Positions 26,601-41,600 of a stretch of 64,000 nt of DNA are shown here, in pieces. This DNA is from Bicyclus anynana (taxonomy: Eukaryota > Arthropoda > Insecta > Lepidoptera > Nymphalidae), in assembly GCF_947172395.1 (NCBI RefSeq), contig NC_069090.1:11724226-11788225 (forward strand), given 5' to 3'. Positions within the stretch are counted from its first letter, which is position 1; each line of letters begins with the position of its first letter. Below the pieces are notes generated by a model. It saw only the letters and a program-made list of their open reading frames with translations. It was not told the origin of the DNA and searched no databases. The position numbers were made by a program, and so were the translations under genes.

Positions 26601-29600
26601 GATAGTATATAATCATGATACTCTTTCTACTTTTAAAAGGCGGCTAGGTGTCAGTTAAGTTTTAGATGTAGAGATAAATAATTGACAGGCACCTTGGAAT
26701 GTAAAACCCACAGGTGGGTATAAATGCACTTGGTGATAAAACTGAAGGAGCAAACCGGACTGCCGCGCAAGAATAGAAGAAAATAGATCCCGTTCCTTGT
26801 AATCCTGTTGTATTTTGGAAGTACTAATAACGTTGTGAAAGAATTTTCGATTTAGTTTCAGATCCAGAGATTTGTAGATTACCCCCTACAACCACACAAA
26901 CTTTACCTCTTTATAATATTATTTAGCATAGAATATCACTTAACTTCATGGATTGCAGTAACGTCCACTTCATATCATACTTTCTACTAATATTATAAAC
27001 GAGACAGTTTGTATGGAATGTTTGTTACTATTTAACGCTGCTACTACTGAAGCGATTTGGCTGAAATTTGGAATGATGGGCTATTTTTATCCCGAAAAAA
27101 TCCATGGTTCCCGAGGGATTTGTGAAAAACTTAATTCCAGGCGGACGAAGTCGCGGGCGTCCGCTAGTACCTATCTATATGTGCAGACCTGCATTGTCTG
27201 GAGACTCACAATTTGTAGTTTAGTGCCTACCGCCTATATAAAAACTATATATTTTTTATTGTTTGTTCATAGGTTACGAACAGGTTGGAGTGCTGCACGA
27301 AGCGAACCGCCATTGACTCAAAAAGAACGCGAAGCCATCGCAGCAGTGGTTAAAAGAGCTGAGAAAGTGGATGAAGTTGAAGCACGACGTGTTGGTCGAT
27401 TAGTTGCAAGACTAGAAGGTATGCTAATTTACAAAAAACACTGAATTTACGAAAAAACTCAAACCGAACAAAATCGAAGGGACTGGCGAATGGACACATG
27501 ATTCCTCATGATATATACGTAGAAAGTTCCAAAAAAATTCGTTTATGCTTCGACAATGGGGATGATGACTAGGTTTGAATATATTGATTTTTATGATACA
27601 TTCGGGTAAATAAGGTCAATGTTAACTAATTTATACATAAAAAGCACAGATTGCCTGGATATTTGCAAAATAAATAAGATTATAAAATTTCAAAATCTAT
27701 TAAAAATCTTTTATCGTAATTAGCTGAAAATTCCTTACATTAAATGTGACATTTTTTAATCCATGAACTATAAACATAAACGCACAAATAACAAAGATAT
27801 TAGTAATTTTGTTTGAACACCCATACAAATTTAACGATCATTATGTACCTACGTGATTAATTTGTACCATTTTTTATGGGGCGTTTTTCAGGGACCCGCG
27901 GCAGCGCCGCAAATCTGACCCTTTAGATCCCTGTTACTTTTACAAAATTGCTTTACATACTTACATACTCTTAATTTATATACAATTTAAAAAACTGTCA
28001 TCATCCCTGTTGAGGACCTGGATCTTAGATGCCTAATTTCGTATGACTGATTGTATGAATTACAACAAATAAATTCGTACGGTTTCCGTATAAATAGTCA
28101 CTTCCTTCAGCACACCAAATATAAGTAAGCGTCCACATTCGACGATTTCGATTCGACGATTCAGGTGATGATCGTATTCTAGCTTCGTTTTATCAGAATT
28201 TAACAGTAAATAAACTATAAGCACGCACCTCGACGTGCGTACATGAGAACATTGAATTACCGCATCATACGTGGCCATTTTTTTAGGAGATAGAATAAAT
28301 ATCGTAAGCTATCCTTTAAACATATATTTATTGTAGATCTATACAAGAGGAATATCCCACCATGCATTGTTTTGTTCGTCTAGTTAATATTTTTCTTTCC
28401 TTTGTTTTTGTTATATCTCGATGGAATAAGGCGGCGTTTTCGATCAAAGCTACCCAAAAACATTCACATTTTAATAGATTTTTCACAAAACCTTGACGAA
28501 ACCTACCTAACCCTTCTCGTGAATTACTCTGTCTATTGCTGATGAGATAAACAGTCCAATATTTCCGTCTCTAACATTCAATCTATTTCTATTCCTAATT
28601 TCTTAACCAAACAAACAAACTAAACTCACATTAGTATTAATAATTAGTATGAAGACTATATTTTCCAGTAAATACTATTAATTTGAAAACGTCTGCCGTA
28701 ACCAAATCAAATTATTTCATTAGATGTACATCGGCAAGAAATACCATCGCCACTTAGCAATATGATTCGATATTCTCAAAGGCAATTAATACGGCCCTTA
28801 TTTGATACTGGAGCCTTCTGAGAAAATATACTAATAATTGCTTCACGTAATAATGCGACCAAGACGTAAAAAATATTAAAGAAAATAGCTGCCTATTTGG
28901 TATTAGGAAGTGGTTGAATTATTTTCCAGATAACAGGATAAAACTACTTTTATGTACAAATAAAGGTGAAAATTTTACCCCCTCTCTTAACGCGGGCTGC
29001 GAGCGTTTGCGCGCGCCGCAATTTGGATCGTGCCACGTTGCAAGAACCATCTCATGACTAAGGGCCCCGTACGGGTTCGAAACTAGTAAGGCATACTCTG
29101 ACGTTGTATCACGTGAGTTTTAGCCGTGTTTTACAGTAAAATAATAAATTAATTAGTGGTTTGTTTACATCGAGTCGTAGTGCCTGTATGTGAATCATCT
29201 CTCCAGTCGCCAGACTGTTAGTTTTGTGGCAACCCTTTGCTTGAAAGCTCTATAAGCTTTCAAGTGCTCTCTAAAAAAATTACCATGTTTTGCCACGAAG
29301 CTAAATCACTGGCGACTTGGGTGGTTTCTCATATTATAATGAGGAAAATATTTAAAAAATATCGCTTTACACTTGGAAGGTTTACTTATATTTGGTAGGT
29401 CTGGACTCTTGGAACCTGCTTCCAAAGTAACCACTATATAAACTCCATAATTGGCTACCGTACTTATCTAGTGTAGAAGCATATTAAGCTGACCAACTTT
29501 GAGTCTTCCCAAAAAGAGATGCTATGCAGAATTTCGGCCCTTAAAGAGACACGTGTAAGATTATTTATAAGCAAAATGTGATGCAAAACACATAAAGTAC

Positions 29601-32600
29601 ACAGAATACCAACCTTATAACACAAATTAATACGAATAAATTGTTGAAAATAACATTCATTTAGGTAATTCTGCGGCGATAATACCACAGAATTATTTTA
29701 ATAATGTGGTTACCAAAACGCTATGTGAATATTTGTTTTTGCTTGAAGAAAAACATTTCCCTGAATACTTAAATCCAAACGAAAAAAAGAACAATGTATA
29801 AGTCAGCATTTCTGATTCGACACTGTACCTTATATTAACTTATGGTCCAATTTACAAGAGAAAGCATTTAAAGATATCGAACTACTGACTATACAAAATA
29901 CTGTTGGATAAGGATAACACTATCGGACCCAGTCAAGCTTCGCTTTGACTTATTCAACTTGACAACTTCACCCCATTGGCTAGTACAGTTACGCAAGCAA
30001 CGAATAAGCTTTCCTCGACAAACAGAATCTTTAGCCGCTTAAAAAAAGAATTGACGAGTTCCTCAAGAATAAACGTTCTTATACAAAGGTATACAAATGT
30101 ATACGAATTATTTTTTATTTCTTTTCTATAATTAGTATAATTTTCTTGCACGCCTAATATTAGGCAAATTGTGTAATTGTGTAAAATAGTGAAAGGCATG
30201 CACGCGGCCTATTGTTGGAACTTAGCCTGCCGTGGGCTTGGATAAACCACACTAAAACGTAATTTAATATTTGTACATTACTTGTACAATTATGTTTTCT
30301 GTGACATTACTAGAAAGAAAAAAAGAAAATACCTATGTTTATTCATTTTTAGTGTCACAAACACTACATTCTGGCAATAAATGCATTTGAATTTGAAAAG
30401 TTCTTTCAAAGCAACAGAAGAATAATAGTCATCTATAGGTAGGTATATAATAAGGGTGACTGACTGATATATTAATGCAAAGACAAAACTACTAAACCTA
30501 ATGAAAGCATAAAAATTTCCTGATATTATAGAGATTCATTTAGAAGGGTTTTTCGAAATATCACATTTATAAAGGGAGGAAATGGAAGGGGAAACTTTGT
30601 ATGAAAGGCAGTTCTATGAAGTTGACAGGGCGTTCCATATTTGGCATGCGGGCTGCGTAATTGCCACTTAGCACAAAACTAAAGTTGTTTGTTGTTGGTC
30701 GTTACTCAATAACGCTATAACGCTAAAGAAAAGAAAAGCGAAAATACAGTAGGTTTTGTAGATAGTACATTTTTGAGACGGAGATTCACTCAGAAAGGAT
30801 TTTTGTAAATATCACATTTACAAAGGGAATGGAAGAGGCAGCTTTGTATGAAAGTCAGTTCTTTGAAGTTGAAGTGTCAGGGTGTTCCATATTTGTCATG
30901 CGGGCTGTATAATTACCTCTTAGCACAAAACTAAAGTAGTTTTTTATTGGGCGTTTACTCTAAATCTATACTAATATTATAAAGTTGAAGAGTTTGTGTG
31001 TTTGTTTGAACGCGCTAATCTCAGTAACTACTGGTCCGATTTGAAAAATTCTTTCAGTGTTAGACAGCTCATTTATCGAGGATGGCTATAGGCTATATTA
31101 TATTATCGTATCCCGTATTCCTACAGGAATGGAACCACGCGGGTAAAACCGCGCGGCGTCAGCTAGTAAAAAATACACAACCAAAAGTCATCCACCTCTA
31201 AAGGCTTTGTTTACTTCGCAGCAAGCGCAATTAACGTGAGCTCAAATAATATTATTTATTCAAATAATATCGGCTAACTTTGATAATAATTTAATACATA
31301 TTTCATTTTACTAGGGAAAGCTTTCTTTGAAGCACGAAATTAGCGTGCCAAAATCTATATGTACTCGTAGGTACTCATTATAAACGCAACTAACTGCTTC
31401 TTAGCCCAGTTGTTAGCATCGGATATTGAGGTCCGTCCTTAGGTTTGAGCCTTTCGAGTAACGAAATAGAGAACTTTTCTTTCGGTTCTAATAAATTCTT
31501 AGCTCGGAAGTGGTAAAAAGGGTTTTTTTTTATTCTTTACAAGTTAGTTCTTGACTACAATTCCGATCCCGTGAGAATACGGGGATAAAATATAGCCTAT
31601 GACACTCAGAAATAATGTGGCTTTCTAATGGTAGAAGAATTTAAAAAAACGGTTTAGTAGATCCAGAAATTAGCCCTAGGTACAACATCACAAAACTCAT
31701 TATTCGCGGAGGATACGTTCTCTAAATGTGTCGCGAATACAGAAACCGTGAATATGGAATGGTATTTTATATGGGATTATAAGGGATACGTTCTTGGGTG
31801 ACAAAATAACAAATATATAAAACAATAATTGAAGTTATTGATTAACTATTATCTTCAGTCTTAGACAATGGTTTGAAGAATTTTGAAATTTTTTCTTGCT
31901 TGACATTTTTAAAAGCTTTTATGCTGTGATTTTAAGCACATTCTATGTGATTTTAAGGCAATCGGCAATAGGTATTTTAGGTCAGTTTCGTCAGTCAGAA
32001 TAACAAAATTTTTAGCCGCGAATATAGGAATTGGGACGCATTTTTTTATTCCGCGAATAAGGAGCTTTTACTGTAATGTAATAATGTGATGTGATAAGTA
32101 TAAGTATACATGTAGGATACGTCATTGAGTAGATTACTTGGTGCTGTGTTACGCACAGCCTCCCGCTGCTCTCGATGTCTTTTTAATTGATTAACTGGCA
32201 TCAACAGTAGGTGCTCTATTTAATGGCTCTTGCCGGACAATAAAGAGATACAACAACAATTAATTAGGTTAAAGTGGGCTGAATTATGCTAAAATGTTGT
32301 TTAATGAAGTTACCACTGTGTAGATAATTAAATGCTAATCACTTGATTGTTTACACTATTTAGCCCCTAGTTGTTTACACTATTTAGACCCGCGGTTTCA
32401 TTCGCGTACTTCCTGTTCCCGTGGTAATGCGGTGATAAAATATAGCCTATGACACTCGCAAATAACGTGGCTTTCTATTGGTAAAATAATCTTGAAAATG
32501 GGTCCAGTAGATCCAGAGATTAAATCAAATCAAAGTCGACTTCAGAATTTTCAGCTGGAGAAATGTACCAGGTACTTAGACACAAATCAATCGTCAACTA

Positions 32601-35600
32601 AAGGGTTGATTTGCCTCTTGGTAGCTGAAAATTCTGAAGTCTCTTTGTCGGTAGGATGGTAACTAGCCACGGCCAAAGCCTCCCACCAGCCAGACCTGGA
32701 CCAATTAAGAAAACCTGAATCGGCCCAGCCGGGGATCGAACCCAGAACCTCCGTCTTGTAAATCCACCGCGCATACCACTGCGCAACTGAGGCCGTCAAG
32801 CTGGCGACGCCCGTACCAACAAGACAGAGTTAGTGATAAGTTTAAGTTAAGAAGAAGACAAAAAGTTTGCCAGAAGGTCTGGCTCATTTTTTGCGCAAAG
32901 GATCAGCTTGGCTGTCCACTGCGGAAATGCATGATTGCGTGGGAATGATTTGTATAGTTATTAGGACAAGTTAGCTTAAGATCCTTATTGTATTCTTTCT
33001 CAATAAAAAAAAAAGTTAAGAGAATATTGACACACTTCATATTTACAGGAATGCGTCGGTCAGCCCAAGGCCCCGCGCCCCGCACTTGTCTGCTGTGTGG
33101 CGAGACGTCCAGGCTGCTTGCTCCGTTGCGCACGTGCTCCATGTGCCAAAACTCCGCCTGTCCCAAATGCGTCATAGATACACCTCCTCACAGGTAAAAC
33201 ATCCTATAACAACAACTAAGACTTGACACGTACATAGTGTATGTTTCGGGGCAACATACTTCTATTTAGACAGTCGATCTGAAAGAGTAAACTCCATTAC
33301 TGCGTGACACACACTATTTTATTTATAATAATAATAATAATAAAGCCTTTTATTTCCAGAAACATAAACAGTTGCTAACAAATACATTACAATAATTAAA
33401 AATAAAAGTACACATTTAAGAAAAAAAAGTTAAGCTACACTATAACTATAGAATGTCTCTTATTTCAGAGTGCCTTACGGCAAAGGCCTCCTCCAACTCC
33501 TTCCACTGTTTTCTGTCTGCCGCTATTCTCATCCAAAGGGGTCTTAAAGTCATTTTTAGATCATCCTCCCATCTTTTTGTTTTGCAACCTCGGCTCCTAA
33601 CACCATCCCTTGCAAACTGTCACCTGTTTGCTCCATTTTTCTTTTGTGCAGCGGAGCATATGTCTAGTCCATCTCCATTTCTGTTGATCAATGCGTGTCA
33701 GTACTTCTGACTTTGTCCATTAATTTCAAACCTAGCATACTTCTTTCCATGCTTCTTTTTTTATTTACCCGTATGTTTGGACAAACTATGTCTATATCTA
33801 ACACCTTAGCCTAAAACTAGGACAACAATTTACATTTTGAAAAGGTTGATTTGTTGAACCATGTACTTGTACCGACTCGTAAATCTATGGTTATAACACA
33901 AAAGTGAACAACTGAATCAGAGAAAAATCTGAACAAGTAGGTAAAGCTAAGCAATTTTTTGTAAATATAAATATGAAACATTTCAGTTGCCAGAGCTCCT
34001 GTCAATAAGGTTCGTTGTTACAAATTGCTTGCAGCAATATAACTGGCATTGTTCGTCGGTAATCATTTTCGTTCCTTGTTTCGGAATATAATAATTGTTC
34101 AAAAATCATGAGTATTCAAATATTATGTAATATGTTATGTCCATATTATGTGTAATTATTCTGTTTTGAATACGATGCGATTTATGTCTATTTTTATTAT
34201 TACTGGAAGAAAAGTAAATGTACGTTGAGGTAAATTCTCTTTCTTGAATATTATTTTTGACGTGACAACGTCTTATAATTCGATGGAGCCGGCTGCACAC
34301 ACAAAAAAGATGACGTCATGCGTCGTTCCCTCGCTCTAGGGTTGCCAACTATTTTTAAAAAAATCGGTCCATAAATGACAGAATTATCGCTGGACATACA
34401 TAAAAAAAAGAAAAAGAAAACAAACATACATACAGCCGAACGTAGAACCTCCTCCTTTTTGGAAGTCGGTTAAACAAAAACTAAAGTATATTCTGGTGTA
34501 TGAAGATCCATAAACAGTATTTTATAAAAACGCACATTTTCTTTTAAAAAATGCAACCATTCCATCAGTATTTTCTTATGACGATGTCACGTTCAACAAT
34601 CTTCAGTAAGCCGACTTTACAAACAACCGATTTTTTTAAGCAACATCAAAGAAGATTTGTTATTATGCTTATTGTGTATATATTTATGTATCTACTAGCG
34701 AACGTCCGCGACTTCGTACGCGTGATATTCTGCTTTTCACAATTCCGCGGGAGGTTATGGACCAACATATATACCTACAGCGTATATGTTGCTCCATAAC
34801 CTCCTACATATCATTCAATAAAAGTCCCATTGATATAGGTTCAGCTGTTCCAAAAATTAGCCCGGACAAACTGAGAAGCAGACAGACAAAAGTTAGATTA
34901 TGTTTTAGTATCGTGTAAATAGCTATAAGCACTTGAAAAAACACATGATCAACCTATATTGTATGTGTTTCATCTAATTTAGTTTTATAAATTTCCGATA
35001 TTTTTCTGGGATGATTTTATATAATTCGGTCCGTTTTTCCTTGAAAAGAAACATTTTTATATCGTAATTGCATAAACATAAATGAGGATATTTTTAGTAC
35101 ACGTGTATATTTTTTTTAATTTATGGTCGTTACAGTACACAACGTACATTTTCCATTAATTTCACTCACTGGAAATTGGTTGTCTGGTGGAGATCGCTTT
35201 TAAGCGATAAAACCCCCAATAACTTACCTTATTTATATTTTTGTGTTTCTTTTTATTTGCAATGTATAATTTTAACGACGTACGATGACGATTACTTACA
35301 TTCAGTAAGCTATGCTTCTTCTTTTAAAAGCTTAAAATTAATATATAGGTACGTTTAGCTAATGAACCGTCAAATCATTTATACCTAGACCAGCGGACGC
35401 CCCGCGTAGTTCTCGTACCCGTTTGAGTACGGGGATAAAATACAGCCTATGACACTCACAAAAAACGTGGCTTTCCAGTGGTAAAAGAATTTTCAAAATC
35501 GGTTCCGGATATCCAGAGATTACACCCTACAATACCCATCTATACTAATATAGATAAATTTTCATACGCAACCTCGATGGAATGAGAGCCTGCGATAGCC

Positions 35601-38600
35601 AGACATACCTTATTTTATGAAGGCTGATATTTTGTACCGATATGGAATTCTATTATGATACTAATAATACCCTTCTAGGAAATAATACCAGATACACCAA
35701 TGCCTATGCTCCTTCCATAGACAAGTACAGTAGCCAATTATGGAGTTCGAAACTTGGCTTGGCTTTGGAAGATAACAGGCTTCAAGAGTCCAGACCTTCA
35801 GACGTCTATGTATAAACGTGTTTTTTTATGATTAAATTGTCTCGGCATTAACGACTAGCAACTACTTATTAATGCTGAGAGTTCACAACACCGATAAAAA
35901 TTATTTTGAAAAGATGTTATCTAGCGAAGTGTTGTTACGAAGATACAGCAGCTATGATCCCTCATGATATCCCGTGAAAAATATCAAAAAATTACAATTT
36001 TATCTTTTACAATTGAGGATCTGGACCCTTGAAACTACCTACCCTATAGTCTACGATCCAAACTACTTAACTGGCTACCGTATTTACTTATCTATGGTAG
36101 GAGCATAGACTGACAAACTTTCAGCCTTTATAAAATAGGGGTACTCACGTAGGTATGTCTGGCTATTCAGGGCCTGTAGTTATTGGCACGTCGATTCTCT
36201 TTCTACAATAGCAAACGCTTCAAAATTATAGACAAGTATAAATTCTTATATATTCTTATATATAAATTCTTTATAGACAAGTTATCGATCGGATATGTCA
36301 TTCCCATAAATTTTTTTTCGAAGCGTTAGCGTTCGTAGAAAGACAATCGACATGCCACATGCTTATAGGCCCAGGCTCGTAGAGTAGAGTAGACGACTTA
36401 TGGCAGGCACAGATCCGCATTGGACGCATCAAACGGATTTTAGTATTCTTTGTACTGAAAGTCACCAAAGTGCGTCCACTGGTCCACATCGTACAGTACG
36501 GATATTATCTACCGTAAAACTAAAAATCCGCTTGATGCGATGCGTACAATGCGGATATGCGGATCTGTGGACGCCTACCATTAAAAGGCATTTTTATCCA
36601 CAGATCTCCAATATATTCAAGAGAACAATACATGTGCAACCTTTGCGCCGAGACCAGGGAGATGTGGAAGAAGTCGGGCGCGTGGTTCTTCAAGTCCTTG
36701 CCCAAATACATCCTGCCAGATAGGAGAAATACTGGCAGATACAACGATTCAGAACTGGCCAAATCATTACAAGTAGGTACCTACGTTATACCTATAAAAT
36801 TCTAATTTCTTAGAACATTTCTTACATAGGTCGTCGTCGTTATCAACCCATATACGGCTCACTGCTGAGCTCGAGTGTCCTCTCAGAATGAGAGGGGTGA
36901 GGCCAATAGTCCACCACGCTGGCCCAATGCGGATTGGCAGACTTCACACACGCAGAGATTAAGAAATTCTCTGGTATGTAGGTTTCCTCACGATGTTTTC
37001 CTTCACCGATTGAGACACGTGATATTTAATTTCTTTCCCCGGACCGGATTCGAACCCACACCATCCGATATCGGAGGCAGAGGTCATATCCACTGGGCTA
37101 TCACGGCTCTTTACTTAGGTACATAGGTACCACCTAAGTATTATTTAGCATCAATGGGTGTGTTTATCGGTAGGTTTCGTTATCTAAAAGTAGTGTATTT
37201 ACATGTTCGATAACTGATCCGGTCTGTAACATTTTTACTGAAAATTCTTTATAAAAACGAGAAGCTCAGTTTTACATAGCCCAGAACCAGTGGCGTGCAC
37301 TTCATAGAAGCGTAAATGCGCTGTCTGCCTTTAGGGCTCATTATGCATCCGAATTGAAGAAGAAATTTCTTATTTTGTATAATTCAAAAGTAAAGTGCCT
37401 ACCCTAATTATCAACCTTGTGCACGCCACTAGCCAGAACTCGATCCTACGATCTCTCTCGTGATCAGAAGCCAAGTATGATACTAATATTAGAAAGATAT
37501 AAAGTTTGTGGTGTTGTAGGGGGTAACTTCTGTATCTACTATACCGATTGTTTTAAACCACTTTTAGCCACATTACGAGTATTTGTGAGTGTCATAGGCT
37601 ATATTTTATCCCCATATAATCACAGGAACGAGAACTACGCGGGTAAAACCGCGGTGCATCTGCTAGTAAACTTACAAAGTAACTATCGGCACTATGAAAC
37701 CCTTGCCTCGACTTTTTAATTTAACTTCCAGTATTTCTATCATACGCCGAGCTTTTTTACTCTGAGCAATCAATCAAAGCAGAAACAACATGCAATAAAA
37801 TAAATAAACGTTTCAAATTACTGCTACAGCGTAGTAAACCACGGCTATTTTTAACCTCTGACGTAACTGGGGGATACTGTCGCGAGATTGTCTATAGAAT
37901 CCTATTGTGTTTTACCGTGCAAAGCGATTTTATTTGGATGTCTCATTTCAAAGGCTTTCCCTCTTTATGGGGCGACATTTATTGAGCTTCGAGACTGTTC
38001 GCATCATATGTCCGAAATGAAGAAAACTCATTGTTACGGCTTGCTTTTTGATTGGCTTTTTTTGGGATATTTCAATAAATCTAAAGTAATATCTTTTTCA
38101 TAATACTTTGTGTAATAGCGGACGCGTCGCAGCTTAGTCTGTCAAGTTCAGTTTTTTATAAATCCTTCGGAAACCATGGATTGTTTCCTGAAACCTGCGT
38201 ATACAGAGATGCGTGTGTGAAGACAGCCAATCCGTATTGGGCCAGCATGGTGGACTATTGGTCTAACCTCTCTCATTCTGAGAGGAAACTCGAGATCTAT
38301 ATTTTTCCAACATATGAGTTAATATGTGAAGTTAAAAACGATTTTCAAACGAATGGGAAGTTTTATTGCAAAAGTTACCTACTAGACGTACGTGAAACGT
38401 ATATCAAAATAGTTTTCTCTAAAGAGGAGAAATAGCACAGCTTCAGAACAGGCTGTATGAGTATGTACATTGTACATAGAAGCTTTGCATATCTATTAGT
38501 ATGTAGTATGGTATTAGCCGTGATATCCCAGTGGATATGACTTCTGCCTTTGATTCCGGAGGACTTAGGTTCGAATCCGGTCCGGCGCATGCACCTCCAA

Positions 38601-41600
38601 CATTTCAGTTGTGTGCAATTTAAGAAATTAAATATCACGTGTCTCAAAAAAACATCGTGAGGAAACCTGCATACCAGAGAATTTTCTTAACTCTCTTCGT
38701 GTGTTAAGTCTGCCAATCCGCATTGGGCCAGCGTGGTAGACTATTGGCCTAACCCCTCTGATTCTGAGAGATGACTTGAGCTCAGCAGTGAGCCGAATAT
38801 GGGTTGATGATGATGATGATATGAATCCATGAAGCTGAATATGTGAAAATATGAGAGTAAGTGCACTTTGAGGAAAAACTACAGACTTTAAAAACAATTT
38901 TAATTATTTCGGCTAGGAACCAATCTACCTGTAGTATCCACCACTTGTATAATGTTGTTGTAATAATCCATACTAATATTATAACTGTGAGAGTGTGTGT
39001 GTCTGTCTGACTGTCTGTCTGTCTGTTTGTTTGTCCGTCTTTCACGGCAAAACGAAGCGACAAATTGACGTGATTTTTTAAGTGGAGTTAGTTGAAAGGA
39101 TAGGGAATGACATGGACCACTTTTTGTCTCTTCCTAACCCCCCACTTCCCTAAAATGAGGGGTGGAATTGTATGGAGCATTACATTAGGGTACGTGTAGA
39201 GTAGGGGTAGGATATGGATAGGTAGGGAAGGGTACATTTGCTATCGACATGTCACGTGTTCAAGATCTGTCATTCCCACATATTTTTCTAATTTTTGAAG
39301 CGTTAGCGATCGTAGAAAGAGAATCGTCGTGCCACTTGGCCACAGGGGCTGGCGCGCTCTTGCAATTTATTTTTATTTTAAGGATACGCAACGCATTTGC
39401 CATTTCGACGTCATGGTGTATCACCCCATACCTCGACGCTTGATTGAAGTCAAGCGTTGACGTTATGATAAAAAACTATATACGGGATACATTTATTATC
39501 TTGCTAAATATAACACGGGCAAATCGCAAGGGCGGAAACTAGATAACAATAATAATTTGTTAGATTAATCTACAGCAAACAAATGAGTATAATCTTTTGT
39601 TTTAGGTATTTGTTGTCTTTTGTGTATTATGTGTGTGTGTGTCCAAATAAAATAATTTTCTTTCTTTCTTTCTAATCTATACCAATATTGTAAAGACGAA
39701 AAGTTTGTATATTTCGGATATAAACTAGTTATAAAAATTCTTTTACCATATAGAAAATCACGTTATTTGTAAATGTAATTTTTTTTATTAAAAGAATATT
39801 TGCCATATCTTTTTTATAATATGACCAATATTCCCATTTCCTACAACTATTCGGGAAAAACTGTGCTAGGAGTGGGTACAACAATAGACCAACGGGGTGG
39901 GGATCGAACCACACCCCTCGGTGATGAGTCCAACCGCTCTTACCGCTTAGCTATTGAAGCTTCAAAATTCCCACAGGAATGGAAACGAGTGAAATCGCAT
40001 GTCGTCGGCTAGTATAAAATGCCATTCTTTTTTTTTATTTAATAAAAAATATAATAAGGAACTTAAGCTAACTTATCCTAATAACTATACAAATCATGCC
40101 TACGTGGAATGGTAGCAAGAATACTGGCTGCATTTCCGCGCTGGACAGCCAGACTGATCCTTTGCGCAAAAAATGAGCCAGCCCTTCTGTCACCAGTCGA
40201 GGCAACTAGCCGCAGTGAAATGATACGGTAAATTTTTTTGGCACTGCGTCTCCATGGCCCAAGGGTCTCCACGGCAAAAGGCACAAATATGTAATTCTCT
40301 GTCAGAGAGGCATACTTGAGCCACTTACCGGTTTCAGCTTTTTCTGCTGCGGCACCCGGTCTTGATTCTGATTCCCGGGAACTACACGAGTGAAATTGCA
40401 TGTCGTCGGCTAGTATGAAATGCCATTCTTTTGCATTTTCCTCAGGAATTTTAAAACTTTTGAAGCTTTCGTCGTCTCAATAGGTAACATTTGCCAACGT
40501 TACAATTCACAAACTTCGACTTAGAAAGTGCAGCTGTTTAGAAAAGCATTAACTTTTTTAATAAAAGTTTCTGTTGAGTGCGGAGCTTACGTAGCTTTTA
40601 CTGTATGAAAAAGGAATTGATTTAAAGTCACACGGGACGTTATAATACCGCGTGTATTTTTAGCATAAATCAATATTCAGTAATGGAACAAAAAGTAGGT
40701 TTTCCGATAAACGAGTTATATTTATAGGTAACCTAGGTACAGAAAGTGAAGAAAAAATCGTCTATTTTTCACTTGCATCTATTTCTTGTGACTTTCCGGA
40801 ATAAAAGAAGAACATGAAGAAAAGCTTTATAAACAACTAGCGGACGTCCGCGACTACGTCCGCGTGGAATTCAATTTTTCAAAAATCCCGCGGGAACCAT
40901 GGATTTTTCCTTGATGAAAAGTAGTATATATGTTAATCCAGAGTTAAATCTATTTCCATTCCAAATGTCAGCCGAATCGCTTTAGTAGCCACAGCGTAAA
41001 AAAGGAACAAACATACTTACACGCTTTCACACTTACACACAAACTTTCGCCTTTATAATATTAGTGTGCAGAAATTATAACAGAAAAAAGCAAATATTGT
41101 AAAGTGACCATTATATAGCTAAACTAGCGGACGCCCACGATTTCGTCTACGTGAAATTCAGTGTTTTTACAAATCCCGCGGGAACCATGGATTTTTCGGG
41201 ATAAGGGGAAGCCTAGATGTTCCAGTAAAAGTTCCATTATAATTATAATGTTTCAAAGATTAGCCCGGTCAAACAGAAAGACAGACAGACATAAATTTTA
41301 AAAAAGCTTGTTAGTGTTTTGGTATCAGTAAATAACTATAACACTGCACTTGAGAAAACACAGATCTTAATATTACAGACAGACACTTCAATGTTATTTG
41401 TATGTATTGAAACAAGATTAACTAGTCTATGTATATACAAATCAATGCCACTTTCCATTGTAATTTTATAACTCAAGAACGGGCTCTCCTATCCAAAGCA
41501 AATGTTTAATGGCTTTGTTTGGACTATTTAGTAGATGGTTTATGTGAAGTTTGCACAAAAGCGGTCGAGCGGTTCTTCATTTATCACATTTTTTGTAATA

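Larger units (their letters stand above)
5616..27272 (+). other. Rabphilin intron 1 (about 21.7 kb)
   Basis: No further gene is seen. It contains the elements listed separately. Stretches with nothing recognisable include about 6370-7700, 9240-11280, 15650-16820, 17580-18970, 20240-20900, 21930-22960 and 25930-26560. Several ORFs of 60-120 codons in these stretches show no domain or coding signature. Confidence 0.6.

Noticed and set aside
27013..27444. 143-codon ORF as a single gene
   Set aside because: It is the chance in-frame joining of a Helitron and rabphilin exon 2; a consensus acceptor and donor define the real exon at 27273-27418.
33453..33710. 85-codon plus-strand ORF
   Set aside because: The minus strand of the same stretch reads as a LINE ORF C-terminus followed by a TTA-repeat tail; the plus-strand frame is a shadow.
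38512..38600. tRNA gene (clear B-box-like GGTTCGAATCC)
   Set aside because: The tRNA-like part continues into a SINE body and is present in many dispersed copies; no complete cloverleaf with a sound acceptor stem was seen.
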